Shown here piece by piece: positions 25,447 to 33,968 of a DNA stretch of 64,000 nucleotides; within the stretch, counting starts at the first letter, position 1, and each line of letters opens with the position of its first letter. Source of the DNA: UBA5314 sp964635975. Its GTDB lineage: Bacteria; Bacillota; Syntrophomonadia; Syntrophomonadales; Syntrophomonadaceae. Under the pieces are notes generated by a model. The model searched no databases. It had not been told where the DNA came from and worked only from the letters and a program-made list of their open reading frames with translations. The position numbers and the translations under genes are program-made. The stretch is from NCBI GenBank assembly GCA_964635975.1, contig CAZWPO010000013.1, forward strand, positions 16,461 through 80,460. The letters run 5' to 3'.

Positions 25447-26655
25447 TCAAACTTGTTGTTTTAACAGGTCGGCCACCTTGTCCATAATGGCTTCGGCAAC
25501 GTCAGTCTTGCTCATCTTGGGCAGAGACTGCATTTCCCCGGAGCGGGTTATAAAAGTTACAATATTTGTATCTATGGCAAAACCAGCGCCTTCCTGGGTT
25601 ACGTCATTTGCAACAATAAAATCAAGGTTTTTACTTTCCAACTTCCTGGCTGCATTCTCAAAGAGGTTTTCGGTTTCAGCCGCAAAGCCGACCGATATCT
25701 GTCCGCTGCGCTTCCTTTTTCCGAGCTCCTTCAAAATATCCGGATTTTTGACCAATTCCAGGATCAATTTATCCGAGTCACCTTCAGTCTTCTTTATCTT
25801 TTGCTCCGATTTAGCCGCCATTCGAAAATCTGCAACGGCCGCTGAACCGATTATCACATCACATCCGGCTTGTAAATCAAGCATCTTCTGACACATTTCC
25901 CCGGCGCTCCATACCTGAACAAAATGGACTCCTACCGGAGGTGGAAGATTGGTAGGTCCGCTAACCAGGATCACCTCGGCTCCCCGTGCAGCAGCTACTT
26001 CAGCAATACAATATCCCATCTTGCCAGTTCCGCGATTGCTAATGAACCGTACCGGGTCTATATCTTCATTGGTCGCCCCTGCATTAACCAGAATTCTCTT
26101 GCCGGCCAGGTCTTGTCTGGGGTATAGTATTGCACGGATTTGTTCGTAGATCTCGTCTACTTCAGGAAGTCGGCCCGGTCCGGTGACTCCACATGCCAGT
26201 ACGCCCTCCCCTGGCTGCATGACTTGGCAGCCGTGGCTCAAAAGCTGTTTGATGTTTTGCTGTACCGCCGGATGACGATACATGTTGCTATTCATAGCCG
26301 GTACAACTAAAACTGGGGACGTATTGGCCAAGTATACAGTACTCAGCAAATCATCAGCTATCCCGTGCGACATTTTGCCTATTATATTAGCCGTAGCAGG
26401 AGCAATCACCAGCAGGTCGATCTCCTCGGCGATACCAATGTGCTGGACCTTCCATTCCTGAGACTCCTGCCACAGATCACTTACTACTTCACGACCTGAG
26501 AGGGTTTTGAAAGTAAGCGGATTTACAAAATGCTGGGCAGACTCAGTCATGATAACAATCACGTCAAACTCGTCTTTTTTTAGGCGACTGACCAGTTCCG
26601 CGATTTTATAAACAGCTATTCCGCCCGTTATGCCAATGCCAACCGTTTTAGCCAT
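25447..26655 (-). CDS. coaBC: bifunctional phosphopantothenoylcysteine decarboxylase / synthetase
   Basis: A 402-residue CoA-biosynthesis enzyme. The N-terminal flavin decarboxylase (CoaC, about 1-180) shows GITGGIAVYKIAELVSRL, HIGIAEEID (catalytic His), PAMNSNMYRHPAVQ and LACGVTGPGRL. The C-terminal CTP-dependent synthetase (CoaB) shows VNAGATNEDIDPVRFISNRGTGKMGY and ANDVTQEGAGF. It follows rpoZ by 15 bases in the gmk-rpoZ-coaBC-metK run. Confidence 0.97.
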   Translation of the reverse strand: MAKTVGIGITGGIAVYKIAELVSRLKKDEFDVIVIMTESAQHFVNPLTFKTLSGREVVSDLWQESQEWKVQHIGIAEEIDLLVIAPATANIIGKMSHGIADDLLSTVYLANTSPVLVVPAMNSNMYRHPAVQQNIKQLLSHGCQVMQPGEGVLACGVTGPGRLPEVDEIYEQIRAILYPRQDLAGKRILVNAGATNEDIDPVRFISNRGTGKMGYCIAEVAAARGAEVILVSGPTNLPPPVGVHFVQVWSAGEMCQKMLDLQAGCDVIIGSAAVADFRMAAKSEQKIKKTEGDSDKLILELVKNPDILKELGKRKRSGQISVGFAAETENLFENAARKLESKNLDFIVANDVTQEGAGFAIDTNIVTFITRSGEMQSLPKMSKTDVAEAIMDKVADLLKQQV

Positions 26656-26670
26656 TTCAAACCCTCCCTC

Positions 26671-26877
26671 TTAGGGCTTATTAACATCAGGTTGCTGTAT
26701 AATTATCTTGCCGCTAATCAATTCGTCCAGAGCTATGGTAACCATGCTGGACAACCGGTAATCTACGTTATTTTTGCTTTTTTCCGAAAGAGCGCGCGCC
26801 CTCTTGGCTGTAGCTACGACTACAGCATATTTGCTATCGGCTATACCAATCAATTCTTTCGTAGATGCAGGTATCAA
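26671..26877 (-). CDS. rpoZ: RNA polymerase omega subunit
   Basis: A 68-residue protein opening MIPASTKELIGIADSKYAVVVATAKRARAL and ending with ALDELISGKIIIQQP, the omega pattern (the K-Y-x-L/V-V helix and the conserved A-L-x-E-x-x-x-G-K-I). It helps assemble RNA polymerase and takes part in ppGpp sensing in some bacteria. The start is a TTG at 26877 behind GGAGGGGTG. It follows gmk by four bases. Confidence 0.93.
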   Translation of the reverse strand: MIPASTKELIGIADSKYAVVVATAKRARALSEKSKNNVDYRLSSMVTIALDELISGKIIIQQPDVNKP

Positions 26878-26881
26878 TTAA

Positions 26882-27472
26882 TCACCCCTCCAACTTTTTG
26901 ATCATTTTACAACGTTCCGCAATTATTATCGCTCTTACACGGTCAATAGCATCATCAATTATATCATTAATTACCATGTAATCATAATCCTGCATATGCT
27001 CCATTTCGCTCTGGCAGGCAGCTAATCGAGCCTTTATGTTCTCTTCGGAGTCCTGGCCCCGCTTATGCAAGCGATAGACCAGGTCATCGATACTGGGCGG
27101 TGTTATGAAAATAAAAACCCCTTGAGGCATTTTTTTCTGAACCTGCAAAGCTCCCTGAATATCAATCTCGAGGATTATATCCTGTCCGGCAGATAGGTTT
27201 TCCAACACAAAATCCCGGGGGGTTCCATATCTATTGGAGTACACCCGGGCCCATTCTAAAAGCCGGTCCTGGTAAATCAATTCATCAAATACTCTATCAT
27301 TGACAAAATAGTATTCCCGCCCGTTTTGCTCGCCATCCCGAGGAGGTCTGGTGGTTACGGATTTCGATACAGTGACTTCGTTTATTACATCTAACAGACC
27401 CCGCACGATTGTGCCTTTCCCCACTCCCGAGGGACCAGAAATTATAAACAGCTTACCATTCCTGACCGTCAT
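26882..27472 (-). CDS. gmk: guanylate kinase
   Basis: A 196-residue enzyme phosphorylating GMP to GDP. Walker A is IISGPSGVGKGTI near residue 10; the GMP-binding segment reads SVTTRPPRDGEQNGREYYFV, followed by ARVYSNRYGTPRDFV and LEIDIQGALQV. The length and lid region (RLHKRGQDSEENIKARL) are standard. It lies between remA and rpoZ, a fixed order in Clostridia. Confidence 0.98.
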   Translation of the reverse strand: MTVRNGKLFIISGPSGVGKGTIVRGLLDVINEVTVSKSVTTRPPRDGEQNGREYYFVNDRVFDELIYQDRLLEWARVYSNRYGTPRDFVLENLSAGQDIILEIDIQGALQVQKKMPQGVFIFITPPSIDDLVYRLHKRGQDSEENIKARLAACQSEMEHMQDYDYMVINDIIDDAIDRVRAIIIAERCKMIKKLEG

Positions 27473-27487
27473 AATACTTACATCTGC

Positions 27488-27748
27488 TTAGGCGTCTTCG
27501 CTGGAATCTTTTGATGAAAGCCGGTTGGCTACCGTTTCCGGCTGCACTGCTGATAGAATCACATGCCCGCTGTCCGATACTATCACCGCTCTGGTCCGCC
27601 GGCCATATGTAGCATCGATCAGCACACCTTTTTCCCTGGCCTCCTGGATCACTCTTTTTATAGGTGCGGATTCAGGGCCTACGATAGCTACGATCCGGTT
27701 TGCGGCTACTATATTACCAAAACCTATGTTAACAAGCTTAATATCCAT
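27488..27748 (-). CDS. remA: extracellular matrix regulator RemA (DUF370)
   Basis: An 86-residue DNA-binding regulator matching RemA: MDIKLVNIGFGNIVAANRIVAIVGPESAPIKRVIQEAREKG followed by YGRRTRAVIVSDSGHVILSAVQPETVANRL. In Bacillus it activates matrix and osmoprotection genes through a filament-like array on DNA. The ATG at 27748 is chosen; a GTG lies one codon upstream, and the nearest strong site (GGAGGTG) is far away, so the start is slightly uncertain. It is placed between yicC and gmk. Confidence 0.93.
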   Translation of the reverse strand: MDIKLVNIGFGNIVAANRIVAIVGPESAPIKRVIQEAREKGVLIDATYGRRTRAVIVSDSGHVILSAVQPETVANRLSSKDSSEDA

Positions 27749-27787
27749 CACGTTCCGGTTTACCCGGATTCACCTCCCACTAATAAT

Positions 27788-28678
27788 TTATTCTATGTTT
27801 TGGATTTGTTCGCGTATTTTCTCTAATTCGGCTTTCACTTCAATTACAGTTCGATTCATTTCCAGATCACTGGCTTTTGATGCTATCGTATTGATTTCTC
27901 TGAACATCTCCTGCAGTAAAAAGTCACACTTACGACCGATAGAATCGCCTGCGGCCAACATCTCATCAAGGTGCTGGATATGGCTCTTGAGCCTGACGAT
28001 TTCCTCGGTAACATTAGACTTGTCAGCAAAAAGAACTACTTCCTGAGTTAAACGCTGTTCATCCAGCGTTTCGTTTGACAGCAATTCAGCTACCCGGGAA
28101 CGCAGTTTCTCATCATACTCTCTGACCACCTGAGGGGACCTGTCCTCCAGCGCCTCAACCATCGATAAAATCAAACGGCTTCGATATTGAATATCCTTGG
28201 CAAGATTCTCGCCCTCTTTTCTGCGCATCTCCAATAATCCGGCAGTAGCCGTCTCGAGAGCCTGACTAATTACTGACCAGAGCTCATCCAAATCTTCCTC
28301 CTGGTCTTCTAAATTGAAGACTTCCGGAAGTCTAAAAACGTCTATAAGACGAATATCTGGCGTAATATTTAGTTTTTCTGCTAATTCCTTCAAATTATTA
28401 TAATAAGCTATAGCTAATTCTTTGTCAAGTTTGATGTTGCGCTTAGAATCCCCGATTTTTTCGATATTAAAGCTGACTTCCAGACGCCCCCTGTTCAGGC
28501 TGCGCTTTAAATCCTCTTTAATACGTTCTTCCAAAATATTATAGCGCCTGGGCATGCGAATATTTATGTCCAGGTAGCGGTGGTTGACTCCCTTCATTTC
28601 ACAGTTGACCAGATACTCGGGACTGTCCACCTGAGCCCGGCCAAAGCCGGTCATACTTCTAACCATATTAGAACTCAA
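27788..28678 (-). CDS. YicC/YloC family endoribonuclease
   Basis: A 296-residue protein of the YicC family: VRSMTGFGRAQ near the start, CEMKGVNHRYLDINIRMPRR, then RGRLEVSFNIEK. It ends GRKCDFLLQEMFREINTIASKASD, all strong family marks. Members are RNA-cleaving enzymes with roles in small-RNA or mRNA turnover. A coiled middle (about 150-230) fits the usual architecture. It overlaps dapL by 11 bases at its start and leads into remA. Confidence 0.95.
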   Translation of the reverse strand: MSSNMVRSMTGFGRAQVDSPEYLVNCEMKGVNHRYLDINIRMPRRYNILEERIKEDLKRSLNRGRLEVSFNIEKIGDSKRNIKLDKELAIAYYNNLKELAEKLNITPDIRLIDVFRLPEVFNLEDQEEDLDELWSVISQALETATAGLLEMRRKEGENLAKDIQYRSRLILSMVEALEDRSPQVVREYDEKLRSRVAELLSNETLDEQRLTQEVVLFADKSNVTEEIVRLKSHIQHLDEMLAAGDSIGRKCDFLLQEMFREINTIASKASDLEMNRTVIEVKAELEKIREQIQNIE

Positions 28679-29840
28679 CCTTTCCGAGTGAATTATACAT
28701 GCGCGTAAAGGCTTCTTCCATGCGCTCCTTGTCGACGGTCATGGCGATCCTGAAATAGCCTTCGCCATATTCTCCGTATCCGTTGCCCGGAGTTATGATA
28801 ACCGCAGCTTTTTCAAGCACCAGCTCGCAAAAAGATGCAGAAGTATAGCCTTTTGGTACTGGAACCCAGAAGTATAGACTTCCTTTGGGCTCTTTTATAT
28901 CCCAACCCATTCGGGCAAGTCCCTGGCTAACTATATCTCTTCGATCCTGATATATTTTACGCATTTCGTCAACGCAATCCTGTGGTCCATTTAGCGCTTC
29001 GATCCCGGCATATTGTATAGCCTGGAAAACACCAGAATCCACATTTGATTTAAATCGGCCCAGAACTTCCACAGCATCCTTATTACCGCAAGCCCATCCC
29101 AATCTCCAGCCAGTCATATTGTAAGTCTTGGATAAGGAATGGAATTCTATCCCAACATCTTTAGCACCTTCGGCTTCCAGAAAGCTAGGTACCTTTATGC
29201 CGTCAAAAGCCACTTCGGAGTATGGTCCATCATGACATACCAGCAGGTCATAGGATCTGGCAAAATCAACTACTTTCTGGAAAAAAGATAAATCCGCTAT
29301 CGCTCCGGTCGGATTGTTAGGATAGTTAATAAAGAACAGCTTGGCTCTTCGAGCCACTTCGGCCGGGATATCCTCGAGGATCGGCAAAAACCCGTTCTCT
29401 TCAGTTAGAGGCATAATATGTGTAGTTCCACCTGCCAGTTGAGTGCCGATAGCGTAAACAGGATAAGCAGGATCTGGCACCAGACTGATGTCTCCCTTAT
29501 CCAGGTAGGCGAATGAGATATGGGCCAACCCTTCCTTGGATCCTAGCAGGGAAACCACTTCACTGGACGGGTTCAGGCTTACACCAAAGCGTTTTTGATA
29601 CCAGTCGGCAACCGCGCGCCGGTAGGTAATCATTCCCACTGAACTGGGGTATTGGTGGTTGGCCTGATCATATATGGAGGCGGCCATGCGGTCTATTATA
29701 TGTTTGGGCGTGGGCTGATCAGGATCACCGATGCCCAGGTTTATAATATCGATTCCCTTTTCCCTGGCTTCCTCAATTTTCTTCTCAATACGGGCAAAAA
29801 GATAGGGGGGCAGGTTTTGCATAGGGGTATTTTCTTTCAT
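28668..29840 (-). CDS. dapL: LL-diaminopimelate aminotransferase
   Basis: A 390-residue PLP-dependent class I aminotransferase converting tetrahydrodipicolinate plus glutamate to LL-diaminopimelate in one step. It has YLFARIEKKI, INLGIGDPDQPTP, INYPNNPTGA and the PLP lysine in SLSKTYNMTGWRLGWACGN, a typical DapL signature. It stands next to dapF, so the pair gives the last steps to meso-diaminopimelate by the DapL route common in Clostridia. Other class I aminotransferases are possible but less likely. Confidence 0.9.
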   Translation of the reverse strand: MKENTPMQNLPPYLFARIEKKIEEAREKGIDIINLGIGDPDQPTPKHIIDRMAASIYDQANHQYPSSVGMITYRRAVADWYQKRFGVSLNPSSEVVSLLGSKEGLAHISFAYLDKGDISLVPDPAYPVYAIGTQLAGGTTHIMPLTEENGFLPILEDIPAEVARRAKLFFINYPNNPTGAIADLSFFQKVVDFARSYDLLVCHDGPYSEVAFDGIKVPSFLEAEGAKDVGIEFHSLSKTYNMTGWRLGWACGNKDAVEVLGRFKSNVDSGVFQAIQYAGIEALNGPQDCVDEMRKIYQDRRDIVSQGLARMGWDIKEPKGSLYFWVPVPKGYTSASFCELVLEKAAVIITPGNGYGEYGEGYFRIAMTVDKERMEEAFTRMYNSLGKVEF

Positions 29841-29916
29841 TACTACATCCTCCTGTTTCTTGGAATAAATATATAAACTCTTGTATCAGACTGAACTCAG
29901 TCCGATAGACTAATTA

Positions 29917-30771
29917 TTATCTACCATGCACCAATCTGTCCACATCTAACAGGCCTGAGAAAACTTCGAGGGCCGGGCCGCTCATGTAAACGTGGTTGTC
30001 GGATTCGTTCCACTCGACCTGCAAATCGCCGCCCAGAAGATGAATCAGACAAGAGCGTCTGGTCTGATTGTTTATGAAACCGGCAACCAGCGTCGCACAG
30101 GCCCCTGTCCCGCAGGCGAGTGTTATACCTGCGCCGCGTTCCCAAACCCGCATGATCAATTCATCCGGGCTTAACACCTGCACGAATTCAACATTTGTGC
30201 GGGCTGGGAACATATCATGATTCTCGATCAGTGGTCCCCACTGTGCTACAGGCACTGATAGGATATCATCTACAAATATAACACAATGTGGATTGCCCAT
30301 TGAGACTATTGTGGCATGGAAAGTCAACTTCTCAATTTCCAGTTCTATACCATTTGCAGCGCCCGTACCGGCTGCCGGAATTGACTCCCTGTCCAAGACA
30401 GGCTCCCCCATATCTACCTTGACTCCCAAGAAAGTGGCTTTTTCAAATAGTAATTCGGGGTAGCGGAGTCCAGCACCTGTTCGCACCGACAGGCCGGCAG
30501 ACGAGACCAGGCCCCTCTCATAGGCAAACAGGGCTGCACAGCGAATGCCATTTCCGCACATTTCCGGTTCACTACCATCCGAATTGAACACCCGCATAAA
30601 AATATCTGCTTCGCTATCTGGCCCAACCACCAGCAGGCCGTCAGCGCCAATTCCAAAATGGCGGTCGCAGATAATCCGGGCATGCTGCTGCAGTTCGGCG
30701 GCTGCCTGCCATGAATCTGCCCTGACTATGACAAAATCGTTGCCTGCTCCGTGCATTTTTGTAAAATCCAC
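29917..30771 (-). CDS. dapF: diaminopimelate epimerase
   Basis: A 284-residue enzyme interconverting LL- and meso-diaminopimelate by a two-cysteine mechanism. The first Cys lies in EMCGNGIRCAA and the second in TLACGTGACATLVA; FTKMHGAGNDFV is at the start. The GTG at 30771 is chosen because AAGGAGG lies six bases before it; the open frame to 30795 runs through this ribosome site. It is the gene upstream of dapL, with a 76-base gap. Confidence 0.96.
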   Translation of the reverse strand: MDFTKMHGAGNDFVIVRADSWQAAAELQQHARIICDRHFGIGADGLLVVGPDSEADIFMRVFNSDGSEPEMCGNGIRCAALFAYERGLVSSAGLSVRTGAGLRYPELLFEKATFLGVKVDMGEPVLDRESIPAAGTGAANGIELEIEKLTFHATIVSMGNPHCVIFVDDILSVPVAQWGPLIENHDMFPARTNVEFVQVLSPDELIMRVWERGAGITLACGTGACATLVAGFINNQTRRSCLIHLLGGDLQVEWNESDNHVYMSGPALEVFSGLLDVDRLVHGR

Positions 30772-30827
30772 CTTTTGCCTCCTTCTCATTAACAAAACAA
30801 GTAGATTCTAACACATTATTTCCCTTA

Positions 30828-33542
30828 CTAAGCATTTATTTTAGCATAATCGTTTCGGGAAACGGAAATTCTTTGCAGAGTATACAGTATAAAACTTACG
30901 ATAAACCTGGGTCCAGCCAGCATAATTACTAAAATTAACTGCCAGTAGTTCAGAGCAGTCGTATGGAAAATATTTTGCATGAACGGTAGAAAAAGCACCG
31001 CCGTTTGCATCACCAGCGAGCAAAGAACCGCAATAAGCAGAAAACGATTTTTGAAAAACCCCAGTTGGAAAGGAGAGTACTGTTCGGATCGGCATTCAAA
31101 AACATAAAAAAGCTGCCCCATAACCAGAGTAGTCAGCGCCATGCTGCGAGCCACACCCAGGTCAGGTGATCCGTTTAGACGGGTGTAAATTATTCCGGCC
31201 AAAAAAGCCGTCAGGGTTACAATGGAGATATAAAGCCCCCGTCCCAGAACCTTATAGCCCAGTCCTCGGGCAAAAATCCCTTCGCTACGGGGACGGGGAG
31301 GGCGGTTCATGATGCCCGGTTCAGGAGGTTCAAGCCCCAGCGCCGCTGCTGGAAGCCCGTCAGTAACTAGATTGACCCAAAGGATCTGAATTGGTAGAAG
31401 CGGCAGCGGCATTCCCAGTAAAGATGCAAAAAACATCACCAGAACCTCACCGATATTGCACCCCAGCAGGTACCTGATGAATTTCCGGATATTATCGTAT
31501 ATAGCCCTTCCTTCATATACTGCCCGGACAATGGTTGAAAAATCATCATCAGCCAGAACCATAGCTGAAGCCTCTTTTGCTACTTCAGTGCCGCTGATTC
31601 CCATAGCTATACCGATATCCGCCGCCTTTAAAGCCGGGGCGTCATTTACTCCGTCACCGGTCATAGCAGCCACTTCCTCCCGGCGCTTAAGAACCTTGAC
31701 GATCCTGTTCTTATGCTGCGGAGTTACCCTGGCAAAAACACGAACCCCGGTAGTCTTCTTGTACAATTCCTCATCAGATAAATGCTCCATATCAGAACCG
31801 GTTACCACCTCTTCTCCGCTCGCCAGGCCGATCTGCCTGGCTATAGCCCTGGCAGTCCCGGGATGATCCCCGGTTATCATTACCGGTATGATCCCGGCAG
31901 CCTGACATTCCCGAATAGCATTATCCACTCCGGGGCGCGGAGGATCCAATAGGGCCGTAATGCCCAGCAGGCAAAGACCGCTTTCCAGCTCGGATTCTTT
32001 CATCTCTGACGCCTCCTGATTACTGACCACGCGAGCGGCAAAAGCCAGCACCCGCTTACCCTGTGATGCCCATAAATCTTGAATTGATAGGAAATGCTGC
32101 ACTACTTCAGTATTCAATGGGACCATTCCTTTTTCACTGAAGACTGAAGAGCATAATGGTAGCAATACTTCCATGGCGCCCTTGGTCATTAACCAGGTCC
32201 GATCATTTTTTACGACCAATACGCTCATCCGCTTACGCTCGGAGTCGAAAGGCAGTTCGCCCAGTCGTTTATAAGGCTCGGATAATCCGGCCTTTCCAGC
32301 CATAGCCAGGAGCGCTCCCTCCGTAGGATCGCCATCCAGGTAATATGCACCCTTTCTTCGTTCCAAGCGCGCATTATTGCAATTGAAAGCAGTTTCTGCC
32401 AATAAACTTGCAGCGGGATCACCTCCGATCGAGAACTCCCGCCCACTCTGCAAGAAACGTCCAAGCGGCTCATAGCCATCATTTTCGATTTCGAGCATCC
32501 GGTTTAAGGTAGCCAACTGGATAACACTCATTTTGTTCTGGGTCAAAGTACCAGTTTTATCAGAGCAAATAACCGTAGTGCAACCCAGGGTTTCAACTGC
32601 GGGAAGTTTTCTGATGATTGCATTGCGCCGGGCCATCCGCTGCACCCCCAGTGCCAGCACAACTGTCACAATAGCAGGCAGTCCTTCAGGTATAGCTGCC
32701 ACAGCGAGGCTGATCCCGGCCATGAACATCGTTAAAAGCGGCTCCCCTCGATATATGCCCATAATTGTAACTGCAGCGCACACAGTCAGGCAGATAACAA
32801 TAAGCACTTTACCCAGACGATCAAGCCTCTGCTGGAGGGGTGTAAGGCCTGCTTCGTTTTCTTTTATGATACTTACTATCTGGCCCATAATCGTATTCAT
32901 CCCGGTAGAGATCACTATTGCCCCGGCCCGCCCCCGGGTAACTATAGTTCCCATGAACGCAAGATTGCTCTGCTCGGCCAGCGGCACCTGGTAATCGTCA
33001 ATAGAATCTGCCTGCTTCATTACCGGCACAGATTCACCGGTCAAGGACGACTCATCCACCTCCAGGCTGAACGATTCCAGTATTCGGACATCTGCGGGAA
33101 TCCTGCTGCCGCTTTCCAAATAGACGATATCTCCCGGCACCAGTTCAGCGGCTGCTATTTTAAACCTTTTCCCCCCCCTTAACACCTGGGCGCTCGGTGT
33201 GGTCAGCTTCTGGATTTCTTCAAGCGACTTCTCCGCTCTGTATTCCTGTACAAATCCCAGGACAGCATTTATGATAACGATTGCTAATATTGTTACCGCA
33301 TCAGCAATGGATCCCACGACTGCAGATATCACCGTTGCTCCCAACAGCACTAGAACCATGGTGTCAACAAACTGGTTAAGAAACAATATCAATGGATTTA
33401 ATCCGTCATCGCTTTCCAGTTGATTGCTTCCCCGTTCCAGGCGATGCCTTGCCTCTTCATTTTCAAGTCCCGACACAGTACTGCTGTGAAGCTCAGATAT
33501 GACTTCCTCCCGCTTCATCTGCCACCAGGCTTTTTGCTCCAT
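30828..33542 (-). CDS. P2-type cation-transporting ATPase (Ca2+-ATPase-like)
   Basis: A 904-residue P-type ATPase. The phosphorylation site is CSDKTGTLTQNKMS (Asp328), the actuator LTGES is at 167-171, the M4 ion motif is AAIPEGLPA (285-290) and M6 has NLVTDGLPAAALGLEPPEP, which match SERCA/PMCA-type calcium pumps. Late motifs TGDHPGTA and MTGDGVNDAPALKAADIG are complete. About ten membrane helices are expected. The ion cannot be settled from sequence; Na+ or other cations are alternatives. The ATG at 33542 follows GGAGG by six bases; longer starts are rejected. It has a 426-base leader with repeated hairpin modules. Confidence 0.92.
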   Translation of the reverse strand: MEQKAWWQMKREEVISELHSSTVSGLENEEARHRLERGSNQLESDDGLNPLILFLNQFVDTMVLVLLGATVISAVVGSIADAVTILAIVIINAVLGFVQEYRAEKSLEEIQKLTTPSAQVLRGGKRFKIAAAELVPGDIVYLESGSRIPADVRILESFSLEVDESSLTGESVPVMKQADSIDDYQVPLAEQSNLAFMGTIVTRGRAGAIVISTGMNTIMGQIVSIIKENEAGLTPLQQRLDRLGKVLIVICLTVCAAVTIMGIYRGEPLLTMFMAGISLAVAAIPEGLPAIVTVVLALGVQRMARRNAIIRKLPAVETLGCTTVICSDKTGTLTQNKMSVIQLATLNRMLEIENDGYEPLGRFLQSGREFSIGGDPAASLLAETAFNCNNARLERRKGAYYLDGDPTEGALLAMAGKAGLSEPYKRLGELPFDSERKRMSVLVVKNDRTWLMTKGAMEVLLPLCSSVFSEKGMVPLNTEVVQHFLSIQDLWASQGKRVLAFAARVVSNQEASEMKESELESGLCLLGITALLDPPRPGVDNAIRECQAAGIIPVMITGDHPGTARAIARQIGLASGEEVVTGSDMEHLSDEELYKKTTGVRVFARVTPQHKNRIVKVLKRREEVAAMTGDGVNDAPALKAADIGIAMGISGTEVAKEASAMVLADDDFSTIVRAVYEGRAIYDNIRKFIRYLLGCNIGEVLVMFFASLLGMPLPLLPIQILWVNLVTDGLPAAALGLEPPEPGIMNRPPRPRSEGIFARGLGYKVLGRGLYISIVTLTAFLAGIIYTRLNGSPDLGVARSMALTTLVMGQLFYVFECRSEQYSPFQLGFFKNRFLLIAVLCSLVMQTAVLFLPFMQNIFHTTALNYWQLILVIMLAGPRFIVSFILYTLQRISVSRNDYAKINA

Positions 33543-33547
33543 TGTAC

Positions 33548-33587
33548 GCCTCCAGAGGTTTTTAAAATTTCTATTCCCCCGGAGGGC
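33548..33587 (-). promoter_or_regulatory. possible ribosome-site sequestering stem of the ATPase mRNA
   Basis: On the minus strand GCCCTCCGG (33587-33579) can pair with the CTGGAGGC that holds the ATPase ribosome site (near 33555-33548), giving a hairpin with an A/T-rich loop that would hide GGAGG. Only potential pairing is seen. Confidence 0.4.
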
Positions 33588-33625
33588 ATAAAAGAACAGC
33601 GTGTAGAATCGTTGCAGATGCTTCA

Positions 33626-33641
33626 ACATATTGCAATATGT
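33626..33641. repeat. 16-base perfect palindrome in the ATPase leader
   Basis: ACATATTGCAATATGT reads the same on both strands. It lies 85 bases before the ATPase start and could be a protein operator or a small RNA hairpin. Confidence 0.4.
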
Positions 33642-33736
33642 AGGCAGGATTAATCTGTACTGTCTTAAGCTTTTATCCGATTGATGTTTACAGAAGCGTA
33701 CTCAAGAACGAAGCCTTCACGTGGGCAGAGCAATAA

Positions 33737-33793
33737 GTGGGGGCACCTCTTCCCCGCAGTTAAGGGATGTCCAAATAGCTTGGTTGACTGAGC
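33737..33793 (-). promoter_or_regulatory. aptamer-like element, copy 1 (ATPase-proximal)
   Basis: Minus strand shares with copy 2 the pattern GCTCARTCAAC, then GGACATYSCTTAMCYGC and GGGRAGAKGTGYCCC. GGACATC pairs with GGTGCCC, with CTT...AAG inside. A weaker stem (GCCCACGTGAAGGC) and a U-rich stretch follow, as after copy 2. It reads as one unit of a tandem leader RNA for the ATPase. Confidence 0.5.
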
Positions 33794-33845
33794 GGGAGCA
33801 TGAATGACTCGAAAGCATACTGCAGAAACTGACAGCAAGGCATAC

Positions 33846-33870
33846 AAAAAGCCCACATATGAGGCGGGCT
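33846..33870 (-). terminator. terminator between the two leader elements
   Basis: Minus strand AGCCCGC and GTGGGCT pair around CTCATAT and are followed by TTTTTG. It lies directly after copy 2, where a transcription-controlling platform would be expected. Confidence 0.7.
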
Positions 33871-33874
33871 AGAG

Positions 33875-33934
33875 TATGGGACACATCTCCCCTGCGGGTA
33901 AGCAATGTCCCCGTATCATTAATGTTGATTGAGC
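33875..33934 (-). promoter_or_regulatory. aptamer-like element, copy 2 (distal)
   Basis: Minus strand GGGACA and TGTCCC enclose TTGCTTACCCGCAGGGGAGATG, in which CUUACC and GGGGAG can form an inner stem. GCTCAATCAAC precedes it. About two thirds of positions match copy 1, with the outer stem preserved. It is followed by an intrinsic terminator. Confidence 0.5.
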
Positions 33935-33968
33935 AAGTTTTTGGAATATCATAGCTTTAGGTTTTGCC

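Noticed and set aside
29889..29902. GACTGA/CAGTC palindrome between dapF and dapL
   Set aside because: It is too short and imperfect to call an operator or terminator.
33712..33870. A single 6S-like or SRP-like RNA on the plus strand
   Set aside because: The GCCUUCAC/GUGAGGC ends can pair, but there is no plus-strand promoter or terminator and the known cores of those RNAs are not seen; the tandem-module reading on the minus strand explains more.
33665..33905. Two short minus-strand frames in the ATPase leader
   Set aside because: They cross the hairpin modules and the terminator, have no ribosome sites and encode Cys/Ser-rich nonsense.
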